In this document: piece after piece, positions 31,261 to 43,041 of the stretch
Layout: each line of letters begins with the position of its first letter
Position numbering within the stretch: the stretch's first letter is position 1
Source of the DNA: Beroe ovata
Lineage: Eukaryota; Ctenophora; Nuda; Beroida; Beroidae
Direction: 5' to 3'
NCBI GenBank assembly: GCA_946803715.1
Contig: CAMPET010000030.1
Span: 397,499 to 440,931, forward strand
DNA length: 43,433 nucleotides
Made by a program: the position numbers and the translations under genes
Notes under the pieces: model-generated
The model's input: the letters and a program-made list of their open reading frames with translations, nothing else
Databases searched by the model: none
What the model was told of the DNA's origin: nothing

Positions 31261-34200
31261 TTACATCCTAAACACCCCGAAAGGTGTTTCAGGGATGGGC
31301 GCGTTGAGTGACGCACTAAGACTCAGTCCCAATACTCGTCGAGTATCAGCAGGATTGATGATCCCATCATCCCAGAGCCGGGCACTGGCGTAGTACGGGT
31401 GCCCCTCCTTCTCAAATCCGGCTTCCACCGGCTTCCTGATCTGATCTTCCATCTCCTGCGTCCATTCTGTTCCTGGAAATCAGCCGTTTCAGCATATCAT
31501 TAACTAGTAGTAAGGAGCACGTGACACAGGAATAGGTATAATTTACCTGCTCTCTCAAACTTGTCTTTGCTAATCTGACATAGTACGGATGCAGCTTGCT
31601 TCCCGCCCATCACGCTGATCCGGGCGTTGGGCCACATGTAGAGGAAACGCGGGCTGTACGATCGCCCGCACATCCCATAGTTGCCCGCACCAAAACTCCC
31701 GCCCATGATGACAGTTACCTTGGGAACCTTGGCACACGCCACTGAAGTTACAAGTTTAGCACCGTTCTTAGCAATTCCGCCTGCCTCGTACTCCTGATGA
31801 GAGAAAGAGTTGGTTGTATCAATCCCCCTCCAGGTAAATATAGTCGCGCGATTCCAGTATACTTCGTCACACTAGCCGCGATGTAGTGCGAGATCTATGT
31901 GAGTTCAGGTGAATTTCATGCGACCTGTCTGCTAACCTTCCCAACCATGAAACCGGTAATGTTTTGGAAGAAGAGAATGGGAGTTTTCCGTTGACAACAC
32001 ATCTGGATGAAATGGGATCCCTTGAGCGCTGATTCACTGAACAGGATACCATTGTTGGCGATTATGCCGACTGGAATGCCGTGTATGTGGGCAAAACCCG
32101 TAACAAGCGTAGATCCGTACTTCTCTTTGAACTCGGAAAAGCGGGATCCGTCGACTATCCGTGCAATAACCTGGAGTATTGCTAGATGGGGATTTGGTTA
32201 ATGCTCTCTGCCCTTCGAAAACACTGATTGATTATGAATAATATGGTCTCTGCGCCAATAATGAAACTGAATTTTAATAACTGAATTTTGATAACTGAAT
32301 TTTGATAACTGAATTTTGATAACTGAATCTGAATTTTAATAACATCGGGAATATTTTCGGAATACAACTCCCTTTTTACAACCTCAAATTTGATTGTCAT
32401 AAGTAGTGTTAATAAGTTTAAAGCTCAATTATTAAAATTCAGCTTCATTATTTTGTCGCAGAGACCATATTCAAAATCAATCAATGAACAGTGATCCGAT
32501 CATTCAGTTATAAACAATATTATATATTCCGCACAACCATGACGAGGGATAGCATGGGGGCATTAGGAGTGGTTATTTTCGAGTGGTTATTTGATGAGGT
32601 GGGTGTGGTATTTCCGCCTCTCATTTTGACACAGCTATAATTAGTCATGATTCAGAAAGTCTCTCCCAGTCTCTGATAAGGGGTACTTTTGGCTTCCAAA
32701 ATTAATCATATTACTCGAGCTGTCCCGTGCTACATTCATGTGACAAGACACGTGTGTACTCTGCGCTTACGTGTATACTCTGCGCTTACGTGAGCGTAGG
32801 CGGTGATAATCAGATTACCTCAAATTCATTTTATTCGATAGATTTACATTTCCCTTCGTTTAGTCTGAGACATGAAGAGAAGTAACGGGTTTTTGGGTAA
32901 GTCTTGACAAAGTTTTCAACTTTCTTTCAGAGACTATGTTTCAGGGCACCCTCACTCTTCCTGTATATTTCAGTTTTCCTTGTGCTCCTGACGCAGGTAT
33001 TTGGTGAAACACAACTACAATGCATACATGCAAAAAACCAGGCAGCCGGAATGGTTTTGAACCCTCGACTGATGTCCTTTGCCGAAACACACGCTCAACC
33101 AAGCTGGCCCACAGAATATGATCGTGTGTTACCTGACGATCACAAGATATATTACGATTTCTCTGCTTTCCACACCCCGGGATATTCCCATGTTCATTGT
33201 ACTCGATCAATGTACGCAGTTCTTGAGAGGCATCTGTGCAATGATCTGATGGGATCTGCATATGCGCGTGCCATGCTCAGAGATATAGGAAATTCCCCGT
33301 ATATAGTGAAAGTAGGATGTGCCGTGGGTTGGAACAAGAAAGCTGGTACAGTGAAGGCGTGTTGTGCTAGGAGGACGTCGAAGTCCCCGAATAGCAGAAA
33401 TCAACTCAAACATCGTTTCCTTGTTCCTGATAGATTTCAGGGGCCTGTTTAGTATGCTGAACAATGAACATAGCCAGGTCAATGTATTTTTGTAATTTAT
33501 TAAAACACTGAATTGATTCACCGTTGCATAAAATATGTAGTTTTTGTTGGTCAGGTTGCTGCAGATTTCTGTTTTCAAGCGAGAGTGATATCAGTTACCG
33601 ATGTATATATCACAGTGGAAAGTCACCAATCCATAGAAAGCACTCACTTCACGCATGTCGAATGTTCTCGTGAGATCAGTACCCACAATTCCACCTATCT
33701 CCGCCGGGTCGTAGAGAGGCTCCTCAGAGGGCAGGACGTTGAGGGGGTGTGCAGGTGGCAGGGCAAGGTGCGATATCGTGGTCCGAGCAAGGTGGAGAGC
33801 GTGTGTGTCGTCATGTGCGAGATAGTCCGTCACACCTGACTTGGTACAATGCATCGTACCCCCACCTAGCTCCTCTGCTGGTACCTCTTCCCCCGTGGCT
33901 GCCTTCACCAGAGGGGGACCACCCAGGAATATGGTACCTGGACGAGTAGAATAGGGTGAGTTAGAGTGATGAGAGTGACGTTGAGGGTGAGTTAGAGTAG
34001 TGAGGGTGAGTTAGAGTAGTGGGGTGAGTTAGAGTGATGAGAGTGAGTTAGAGTAGTGGGGTGAGTTAGAGTAGTGGGGTAAGTTAGAGTAGTGGGGTGA
34101 GATAGAGTATTGAGGACGCATATGGTGCAGTATGAACAAAAATGGTGTGCGGTGAGAAGCAAAGTAGCGATGGACGGTTAGTGACAGTGAGTAGTGATCA

Positions 34201-35458
34201 TAGAGTGAGAAGTATAGCATATAGTGAGAAGTGTAACGGTAGAAGTCCTCACCTTGCTCCTTCACAATGATACTCTCGTCTGCCATTGCTGGAACATATG
34301 CACCCCCAGCAGTACAGCTACCCATAACCACAGCTATCTGAGCAATTCCCTTTGCAGACAAGTTTGCCTGGTTGTAGAAAATCCGACCAAAATGGTCACG
34401 GTCAGGAAACACCTGCGTGGAACTTGAGTGAGTAAGTTGGATAATGCCACAATGGGTTACTTTGTTCACGCCTTGATAAATATCATAATAATATCAATGA
34501 TCATCATACTGTAGTTACTCTCTTGCTGGAATTTCATGTTATCATGACATTCCACACGACGGATCAAGTTGCTATGAAGCATGAAAGGTTGCTATCAGCT
34601 ATGGAATGTTGCTCATGATGTTGCTCTTACCTCTGGCTGGTGGGGGAGGTTTGCACCCCCGCTATCCACCAAGTACACACACGGGAGGTAGTTTTCCATG
34701 GCGATCTCCTGAGCTCGCACGTGTTTTTTCACTGTTATGGGGTAGTAAGTGCCGCCCTTGACCGTGGCATCGTTAGCAACAATCATACATTCCCGACCCG
34801 ACACGCGACCAATTCCTGCGTATTATACACAATTATACCCCATTATACACACTTTGTACACACTTTGTACACACTTTGTACACAGAACTACGGTTTGTGA
34901 CAGACAATGTGATTAACGGTCGCCGGTACTACCATATTTATAGTGTGGTATTATGCCATGTGTCATACCTGTGATGATACCACCAGCATTGACTTCCTCC
35001 TTGTATAGCTTGTAGCCCGCCATCTGTGATAGCTCCAGGAAGGGCGAGCCGGGGTCTAGGAGAGTGTTAATACGCTGTCTGACCAGGAGCTTGCCCTTGG
35101 CTGTGTGCCGGTCCCGAGCCCCCTCACCCCCTCCCTGCGAAATATGGGACACCTTGCCCTCCAGGTCTGTGATCAGAGCCTCCATTGCAGCACTGTTTTC
35201 GTGGAATTGTGCGTTTTGTCGTACCTGAGATAGGTTGTGTCAAGAAATGTGAGGGTAATGACGTATCACTAACACAAGTTTATGACACATCACTTTATGA
35301 CGTATAGCTGCTGACACCCGTGTATGACGTATAGCTGACATCTCAGTACCAGTATAATGGAGTACCTTGCTGACTATTGGCGGTGCAACACAGGAGAAGT
35401 GACGATGTAAAGCCGTGGAGTGACGGCAAAGTGACGTCACATGTCGTATACACTTCAT
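31261..35458 (-). CDS. MCCC2: Methylcrotonoyl-CoA carboxylase beta chain, mitochondrial
   Basis: Eight exons with matching phases: 35458-35366, 35224-34969, 34815-34631, 34412-34253, 33937-33648, 32170-31937, 31793-31547 and 31472-31261; 558 residues, against 563 in human. Exon 1 is an Arg/His-rich mitochondrial presequence ([20 protein letters not shown]). The carboxyltransferase domains show [106 protein letters not shown] and [11 protein letters not shown]. The C-terminus ends FGVFRM as in other species. The enzyme is the carboxyltransferase half of 3-methylcrotonyl-CoA carboxylase, which acts in leucine breakdown with the biotin-carrying alpha subunit. Intron 5 (1.5 kb) contains an antisense ORF and a transposon-like element. 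Confidence 0.97.
32221..32493. mobile_element. MITE-like element with about 60-bp inverted ends
   Basis: Left arm 32221-32280 (ATATGGTCTCTGCGCCAATA..CTGAATTTTAATAA) pairs with right arm 32429-32493. The inside holds four GATAACTGAATTTT units and a segment that also occurs at 11.17 kb. No transposase is encoded, so a non-autonomous DNA element is inferred. Confidence 0.7.
32931..33452 (+). CDS. Unrecognised secreted Cys-containing protein, 5' end unresolved
   Basis: An open frame follows an acceptor TTTCTTTCAG. It starts RLCFRAP, then a strong signal-peptide core ([18 protein letters not shown]), and about 145 further residues ending QGPV-stop. After the signal peptide it has six Cys: ETQLQC, VHC, HLC, VGC and a CC pair in VKACCARR. 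The last 25 residues are basic ([18 protein letters not shown]). This looks like a small secreted, disulfide-bonded factor, possibly processed. I do not recognise the family; a cytokine-like fold is speculation. No in-frame ATG fits the small upstream exon (ATG at 32872 with donor GTAAGT), so the start is unknown. It lies antisense inside MCCC2 intron 5. Confidence 0.5.
   Translation, partial: RLCFRAPSLFLYISVFLVLLTQVFGETQLQCIHAKNQAAGMVLNPRLMSFAETHAQPSWPTEYDRVLPDDHKIYYDFSAFHTPGYSHVHCTRSMYAVLERHLCNDLMGSAYARAMLRDIGNSPYIVKVGCAVGWNKKAGTVKACCARRTSKSPNSRNQLKHRFLVPDRFQGPV
33955..34122. repeat. GTGAGTTAGAGTAGTGGG minisatellite in MCCC2 intron 4
   Basis: About eight 18-27 bp units of GAGTTAGAGTAGTG with small insertions. 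Confidence 0.85.
34845..34885. repeat. ACACTTTGTAC x3 repeat in MCCC2 intron 2
   Basis: Three adjacent 11-bp units. Confidence 0.8.
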
Positions 35459-36040
35459 CTTCCTATTGCAGGGATCCTCTCTTGGGTAAACGCGCTGTCT
35501 TTGAGTGTTTTTCAAACTACATAGCTTAAAACATTGCTTGAAGTCATTCATTTGGGTTTCGCAAATTGAATAATTTGTGATGTTTCCCTCTGACGAACAA
35601 TACGTCGAATGAATCAAACGGCTGTTAATAAAGGACACATAAAATCAACACATCAACATTTATGACACACACATAACAAACTCTTGCTAGGATATGAAAT
35701 CATCTCAAATCAGCATTCAAAAGTCGACCTGATACACATGGATTCAAAATATACAACAAAATCTCTCTCGCGACAACAATAAAATGACAACAGCCCAAAC
35801 TGAATTATAACTCGTTATAAAATACTCAAAAGATCAAGTAAGGACTGATCAAAAGAATAAAAAGATAAAAATTACAAACTTTATCGACTTTATTCTTTTA
35901 TTGAACCATGAAGGTCTATAATATAGGAATTCTGATGAACTCTGACATAAGATGGTAAGAATGTCCTAAAATATACCTAAAATAACCCCATTTTGGCCTG
36001 TTTGATATTAACTTAGCATTATAGGACGAAGCTGTAGCAA
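35459..36040. other. Spacer between MCCC2 and TMEM260 with poly(A) signals
   Basis: AATAAA on the minus strand at 35902-35897 and 35894-35889, about 140 bases past the TMEM260 stop. The rest is AT-rich and should contain the MCCC2 promoter close to 35460. Confidence 0.55.
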
Positions 36041-39000
36041 CTAATACCAAACTCTAAACATAGCTATAGTAGTCTCACGCGTAAATAGACGTCGTGTGGC
36101 TGGAAAATAGAGGTGCGCGCAGACGCACGTTATATTGTNGGTGGCTAGGATGGTTTGAATAGTTTTCAGGAACTCGTCAGGAGGGCTAAGTTCGTCAGTG
36201 CGCCACTTCATGAACTGTTCCCAGTGGTGGCGCACCAGCGCTTCATAGTACGCCGCCTGCTCTGAGTCACTCTTAACATGCGTGTACAGGATGAGGGCAA
36301 CGTGCCCGACTTGCTTGTGAATCGGTGCTACAAATGGCATCTGTGAAGAATTGTGTTATCAGTGAAGACTCACTTCACTGAAGAGGTTAACAAGTGTGTG
36401 GTCAGTGTTCACTTGATTACTTACCAATCCACTTTCGGTAAGCACTCCTTCATCAATCTTCCTTGTTAGATTAGCCACACCGTTTAACATCATCTCGAGA
36501 CTCACTTGGTAGTATTTGACCTTCGTGCTTTTGTCCCTGAAATGGAGTATCATTCAGTGAATCAGAACAAAATATTCATTCTAGTTTATGATTTAGGAGT
36601 AATCTCACACATTAAGATTAAACAGTGCACTGTTTCTCACCCGATGGCGTTGGCACGATTCCACAGCCAGGTTGGGGGCTTAATGAAGGACTCAAGCATA
36701 CTCATCATCATGGTGTGTTCCCACGTCCTAGTCTCATACCTATCAGGGTCTGGTAGCGGCATCGTATCCAGGTCTATCTGTGTATCATTCGCGTTAGAGA
36801 TGAAAAAATTTGATTATCAGCACTTCAACCTATCAAGCATCCGCTAATAGAGTGACCTCTTGCCAGTAATTTCACCGCCAAAATTGTCCCTGGTGGCCAA
36901 CATTGATGTACCTTTGGCATTGTCTGCAGGTGTTCAAGAGGGTCCAAGTTATCAGCCACCCTGACCAACTTCTTGCATATGCCAAAGGGCCATTCCTCGT
37001 AGAATCCAATAATGCTGTCTTCAGCAGGGGGCACAGCGGTACACATGTATATCGGAAACCTGTAAATTGACCAGGGTTGAACTTCAAAAAACTTTTAGTC
37101 CAGATCTGGTATGATACTCATTCAACTGATAATTTGTGTACTGTATAGTGTATACAATATACATACTGTATAGTGTATACATTATGCAATATACAAATTA
37201 CAATTTAGGGAATATACATAGCACATAAGTAAATGTACCTATCGTAGTTCTCATCAAGGAATCTCTTGAGGTTATAGTGGGGGTACACAGAGTCTTTACC
37301 AGCTTTATATAACCCAGGAAACGAGACGTCAGGGAAATTAATCGGCATGAGACAAATATAGAACCAGTAAGCCTGCATGAACTGCATGTCCATTACCATA
37401 ACATCTGTCCGGTATTCTTCCCCTGAGATCATACATTCACAATTGGTAGAACCGTCCTACATCTAATGAAACATAACTGTTTGAGATGTCTAGAAGATGT
37501 CTAGAAGGCTTACCTATGGTGTGATATCTAAACGTGTTGGTACTGAAATCTCCAGAGGTTAGGAGGATAGACCTCTTAGGCAGATGGTCTAGGATGTGTC
37601 GGGAGTAATGCCAGAAGTGGTAGTTATCGTTCTCGTTGCAGTCGAAATAATTACGCTGAACCTATGTGAGCATTGGTTCAATTTTCTTAGCTTTGCGAAG
37701 ATAACTTATATAGACCAACGCTAGTAGACGCTATCAATTGGCCAATTATGTCAAAGTGTCAAAGACCTCCAACCTGAAAAGCTATGGCTGCAATAGCAAC
37801 TGAAAGGAATATATATTTCAGGGGTCTTGTTTTAGCTTCACACAGTGAAAGAAGCATCCCAAGACCACTTCCAGAAATGATACAAAGGGCAACATTGGGC
37901 TGTAGCCAGAACCTCTCTAACACCCCGTGGAATATCCCTGAACAATGTGTCATCAAATTTGTGGCAATTTCTTTTATGGTGGACGGTGGTGATATAAGAT
38001 ATTTCAAGTGTTTCAAAACGAAAAATGAAGTAATCTAACCTTTTGGATCCTTGATATTGGCAAGTGATCCAAAAACAAGGAAGTAGACAGAAAACATGGA
38101 GACATACATCATCATGGCCTCTTTTTGCTTAGCATTTCCATGTATGATAGCAACAATGATCGATATGAAGAACAGGATCCATCTGGGAAATTTAGAAGTT
38201 TTGAGATCTGAGTGCAACATGGGAAGAGTTTTGTAGGTTGAAACCTATCTTAAGTTGCACAACTAACATGTCAGACTGGAGATCCATAAATTGCCACAAT
38301 GAATCAGTACATAGTTCTGTTAATATGGTTTGTGCAAAATCAGGTATACACAATACAATATATTATAAAATTTGTTTATTTGTTTTTGATCGATTGACTT
38401 ACACAGCAATTGTTAGTTCCTGACATGAATCATTGAAGTAAACCATGAAATTATCAAAAAGAGTAGATTGCTCAGCACTGCTTACAAGACGGAAGGTTCC
38501 AAAGTCCTCTCTCAGAAGATGCTTCTTGAAATCAGAAAATAATCTATGATCTCCCCAAGATACTCTGGCCTTGAAAAACATTGAAGAAATTGGGAGTTGT
38601 AGATAGGGGCTCAGACCAGCTAGCCCCCACAAACCAACTTTCAGTAAGCTATAAAAATCAATTCGTTCCCTGTATAACATGAAGAGTACCTGCAAGGTTA
38701 AGGCAGTGAAAATCTTGAAAAAGTTGTTGTTAAGACTTTCATTTCATGACATGAAAGTACATCATATCCATCATACTGATGTAGTTATATATGTTATAAG
38801 AACATACCCACAAACTAGTTGGTGCTATAAACAGCACAGATGTGTGTTGATTTGTCAAAGCTAGTCCACAAATCAAAGCACCCAGTTCTGCTTCATAGAT
38901 CCTACCACTTTTAGTTTCAGCATTTGCAAATCTCCATGCACTATACATGATTAATGCTGCAAAGAAATTGCTCTGAAAGGGTTAAATGGTTAAAGGAGCT

Positions 39001-39651
39001 GAATAATCATGCAACATTAGAAATCAGATTGTGGGAGCTTATTTTAGGAATTAGGACACTTAACACTCACCAGACTAAAAACTTCACCCTGAATGTTCCA
39101 CATCCAAAATATCCTACTAAAACCACACCAACCACATGTAAGTATGCCAGCACTATCAGAGCCACTGAATCTCTTTACAGCCAAGTATATCATTACATTT
39201 GTCATAGCACCAATAGTAGCTGACAGTAAATTTACTTTCCAGGCTGTTGAGCCAAATGGAAAAAAGTTGATTATTATAGCTGCCATAGTTGTGAACAAGG
39301 GGTAACCAGGGGGATGTGAGACACCAAAATCTTTTGCCGTTGCCATCAATTCACCAGAGTCACCACCAGGCAAGCCGGGGTACATGGTATAGATGTAAAC
39401 AGCTGCTGATACCACAAAAACCTAGTGAAGTAATTAGAAGAATCAAAGAATCATTTTCTATAAATCACTTCATCCCTTATGGACCATTTCACTCATACTT
39501 ATTAACATAAACTTACAGCTAAAGAGTATAATTTCTCCAATTCATCAGCAAACATAAGTTGGGGAACATATGAATCAGCCTCATGGTCCTCTCCTGTCCT
39601 ATTGACTCTCTTTGTTGCTCCACGGACAGCTTTGGCTTTACCCTTAGCCAT
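36041..39651 (-). CDS. TMEM260: TMEM260-type protein O-mannosyltransferase (DUF2723)
   Basis: Twelve exons: 39651-39517, 39421-39071, 38972-38808, 38689-38403, 38182-38040, 37937-37774, 37661-37514, 37422-37239, 37059-36912, 36777-36641, 36536-36425 and 36340-36041. All phases match, giving 757 residues (human about 707). The signature PGGDSGEL (Asp66, Glu69) and VSHPPGYPLF (His81) lies in the first luminal loop. Later hallmarks are FMWNIQGEVFSL-like (FWMWNIQGEVFSL), LALTNQHTSVLF, GLSPYLQLPISS, VSWGDHRLFSDF and VERFW-like LERFWLQPN. About nine hydrophobic helices are followed by a soluble C-terminal half, as in the family. TMEM260 mannosylates IPT domains of plexins and MET-type receptors in the ER. 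The last exon has one ambiguous base (36139), leaving one residue undefined. The short KGKAKAVRG N-terminus is lineage-specific. Confidence 0.95.
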
Positions 39652-40479
39652 ACTCCAGCCTTCGACAGATAGTATCATAAAACAAATTTGATATTTCTGA
39701 TATGCTACAACCTAACTCTTAAATGTCATCTTCATTTTGTTCAGCAGAAGTATTCATCATAAAAATCTACAATTTACTTCCACTATAGTGTATAAAGTAG
39801 GGTGGTAACAACAGCACGTGCACAAAGTACTAGCACGTTTACCAGGACTAAAACTGTAAAACAGTGTTTTTCATGCTTACGAACTTATCTTCGAATATAT
39901 TCAACAAATCATGATGGAATTTTGTCACCAGGTAGAGAAAACAAAGCTGGTCACAGCAAATTAAAATGGTTCGAATTCCCCACTGCTTGCCGAAGTTATG
40001 GCTACTTTAAGTTTTCAACAGCTCATAGCTCAGCTTATGAATCACTCAAAAAGCTGGTTTTAACTATCTTTATTGATAACATAAGTATCAATCAAGTCTC
40101 AAATTTTCAGCCAAGCTAACAATAATTTCCTTGGTCTATCAATGAGTTTGAACAAAAGAGTTGCTGGTAATTTAGTTCTAAGGACAGACCTTATAACTTT
40201 CGCATAATTTTGGTGTTACACATTTTGCGCCCACACCTTGTTCTTTTACCTCCCACAGCTATCTCAAATCACAATTTCTGGCAACAACACTCGTTTTCGG
40301 AGCTAGTACCAGCCTGCTGGTCACTTTGATACCAAGTTTGTCATGCTTTGTTGAAGTCGTTCACCCCCCAATTCAACTACTAGATATTGTTAATTAGCAC
40401 AACATGCAAGGACTGGAAAAATTTGGAAAATTCCTAATATATTTTTGTCCAATATCCAATTCTTGAATTTATGTGTGCA
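39652..40479. other. No gene seen upstream of TMEM260
   Basis: A 105-codon + frame at 39802-40119 shows no domain. The TMEM260 promoter should lie at its left end; no TATA box is seen. Confidence 0.5.
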
Positions 40480-41050
40480 CGATCATTGTCATATTTCATC
40501 TGACCTCTGTTTCTCGCGCGCAAATGATTTGTTCACCGCAACTGTTTTTCACTTTATTGTACGCGCGCGCCTTTGCACTTTGCAAGCTCATCGAAGGCTT
40601 TTATAATGAAAAATGAAAATTATAAGCGCGCGCCGCACATCACACATGAGATCATGCATCAAACAAGGACAGATGTCAGATAACATCGCGGCCAGCCTTG
40701 TATGATTTCTCCCTACTACCCAGCCTATAGTATACCCAGCCTATAGTATACCCAGTACCCTTGCTCGCGGGTTTCTATCCCTGGCTTGTCTGTTCCCGCG
40801 CTGCGTCCCTACGAAAACTTCGCACTCAAAATCGCGAATTTTGCGATNTTTTTCACTTTATTGTACGCGCGCGCCTTTGCAAGCTCATCGAAGGCTTTTA
40901 TAATGAAAAATGAAAATTATAGGCGCGCGCCGCACATCACACATGAGATCAAACAAGGACAGATGTCAGATAACATCGCGGCCAGCCTTGTATGATTTCT
41001 CCCTACCCAGTACCCTTGCTCGCGGGATTCTATCCCTGGCTTGTCGATCG
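40480..41050. repeat. GC-rich foldback repeat, tandemly duplicated
   Basis: Copy 1 (about 40545-40790) and copy 2 (about 40849-41045) share TTTTTCACTTTATTGTACGC, CATCGAAGGCTTTTATAATG, GCGCGCGCCGCACATCACAC and a GATAACATCGCGGCCAGCC block almost without mismatch, apart from short indels. A single N (40848) sits exactly at the start of copy 2. The left flank CTGACCTCTGTTTCTCGCGC and the centre CATCGAAGGC are shared with the palindrome at 11.6 kb. Confidence 0.85.
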
Positions 41051-41160
41051 ATGATAGACCATGTCGAGAATTTCGTTTCGCGCGCGCGCGCGGCTCAAAC
41101 TTATTCTCAGCGGTCTGGCATCGCCCGACAAATCCCTGGCATGAAGGCGGAATGACAATT
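41051..41160. repeat. Copy of the GC-rich dispersed repeat seen at 11.3-11.5 kb
   Basis: GAGAATTTCGTTTCGCGCGC and CAGCGGTCTGGCATCGCCC match the earlier copy, the second in inverted orientation. Confidence 0.65.
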
Positions 41161-41967
41161 GCGCGGCGCCGACTGTAGGGAAAACCGGCCTACAAGGCCA
41201 GCCAGCCTACTAACCTAGTGCACTTTTGTCGGATGTTATATTGTTATCTGTCCACTGTTCTGTTATTAACATCCGGCAAGTGCACTTGAACTGGTCATGG
41301 TCGAACGCGAACGTTCGACAGGTCGAGGTCATGAAGACAAGCTGTCTTACTCTTAGTGAAAGGAATTGGACACATCATTGAATTTTGCAGATTAACGCAA
41401 AAATTCAAATTCAATAATTGTATTTGTATTGAAATTGAAAATTGCACTCGTTCAAATATTATCTCATTGTTATGTCAATGACATTGCCATGCTAGTGCTA
41501 CATGCACTATTGCTAATGCTATGAGCATGAGACCACAACAGTGAAATTGAAAGGCTAAATTTACACACAAATCATTCGTTGTACAAATACAATGTACGGT
41601 TGCAATAACCCAGTTCAGCAAAAGAGTATGGCAAATCATAATAAATATCAATTCAAAATAAATATCAAATCGACAAAAGCAGCAGTGCATTAGTATCTCA
41701 CAGGGGTTCCCAGCGAACAGGCATGGCCAAAATTTTGCCTATCTTGGCAATCTATACCATAAAATCTATGTCGGTCATTGAGATCATCAGATCCTCCAAG
41801 TAATTGTTACTACCATTTACCTTATTCTATCTATAACGACTATCTACTTTGATCAAAAGTAAACAACACCAATCCATACCTCATCCGCTGCTAACTTAAT
41901 GCTGAAAACTCTTCCTCCCACCACAAGAATGTGATTTTGAAATTGGTTTGCTAAATCTTCTGATCGA
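41161..41967. other. No gene seen
   Basis: AT-rich 3' flank of the hAT-derived gene. Small repeats (AATAAATATCAA pair near 41645) only. Confidence 0.5.
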
Positions 41968-43041
41968 CTACCACAACAATTCATTAACTTTCAAGTACAG
42001 ATAATCTTCTGTTTGTGTCACTGACACTTCCTCCAGTCCCTCGATTCTCTTTTCAAATTTGGTGAGGTAAAACTGGACCCGTGTCTGGACGATGGGCACA
42101 GTCAGCAACCTCACGGCAACCTTACTGAGCAACTTGAAGTTGCTTGCATTGTCTCTCCAGTACTGTAGCGGGTTTGTTGTCTCATCTGACACAGAAACCT
42201 GTAGGTAATCGCGTATCTCACGATCAAATGGGGACGTGGGCCGGAAATCCTCCATAGCGCTCGATGTCTCGTTATTGAAGAAATATGTGAAGAGCTTGAT
42301 CCTCTTGCTTTCCGGCTGAGGGCTTTCGGACTTCATCTCGACACTGCAATACAAAATGTAGTGTCGTGCAGAAAACAGTGATAGTGATTCATGTGACTTA
42401 TATCGCTGTATGTGGGATTAATCGTTTTCAAAATTATGATCTGGAACTCACTTCTCCTTTTCTGAGAAATCGTCATCCGACAGGCAGAGGTCCCTGAGTT
42501 GTGATATGACACTCATTTCATCCTCCTTTTCGGTACACCATACCAGTTTAAACCTGAAAAACAGTTAAATATTGTGCATGTGCATGGAGGGAAGCTCGCT
42601 CCGTTTATAGAGTTTTCTCGTTCGTTTAATGTTTGAAATACATGATTTGAATATCTAGAGCATAGTCGAATAGCTATAGAAATAGAATACTCATAGCATT
42701 ATAGTCAAATATTCATAGTCGTTCAAACTTATATACGAGTTTGTAAGAAATTCACCTCGGATCCAAAAAGGTAGCAATTCTGAAAAGAGGTTTACAGTTT
42801 ATCTTGTCAAGGTAGTCTTTGAGCACTTCCACCAGCGATTTTGTGAGGTGTGTTTCGGGTTTCTGTTCCATCAACTTCACAAGTGACATGATTGAGGGAA
42901 TTGCAACAGAAATGAGGAGCTGGTCAGTTTTCAGGAGTTCAAAGACCTCTTTAAAGGGCTCAAGCGCACACAAAACTTCAGACAGAGCACCCGTTTTTGT
43001 TGTGTTAATCTGACTTTGCTCGCTGGACCATTTTGGTGTAT
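41968..43041 (-). CDS. hAT transposase-derived (ZBED-like) protein, 3' part
   Basis: Exons 43041-42756, 42553-42452 and 42343-41968 join in phase: WSSEQ, then LCALEPFKEVFELLKTDQ, IPSIMSLVKLMEQ, the hAT signature ATFLDPRFK created across the first junction, and the C-terminal dimerisation region YWRDNASNFKLLSKVAVRLL, ending KVNELLW-stop. In active hAT enzymes the P-A-S-x-x-S-E-R-V-F-S stretch carries the catalytic Glu. Here the aligned segment is VPIVQTRVQFYLTK, with Gln at that place. Introns inside the transposase region and loss of that residue favour a domesticated gene over a live transposon. The N-terminal BED finger and DNA-binding part are not in the window, or are in exons I cannot see. 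No terminal inverted repeat was found. Confidence 0.82.

Noticed and set aside
35240-35638. 132-codon minus frame upstream of MCCC2 exon 2
   Set aside because: Only its middle part (the mitochondrial presequence from the ATG at 35458 to the donor at 35366) is coding; the rest is 5' flank and intron.
39966-39979. GGTTCGAATTCCCC resembling a tRNA B box
   Set aside because: It has one base too many for the consensus and no A box or cloverleaf at the right distance.
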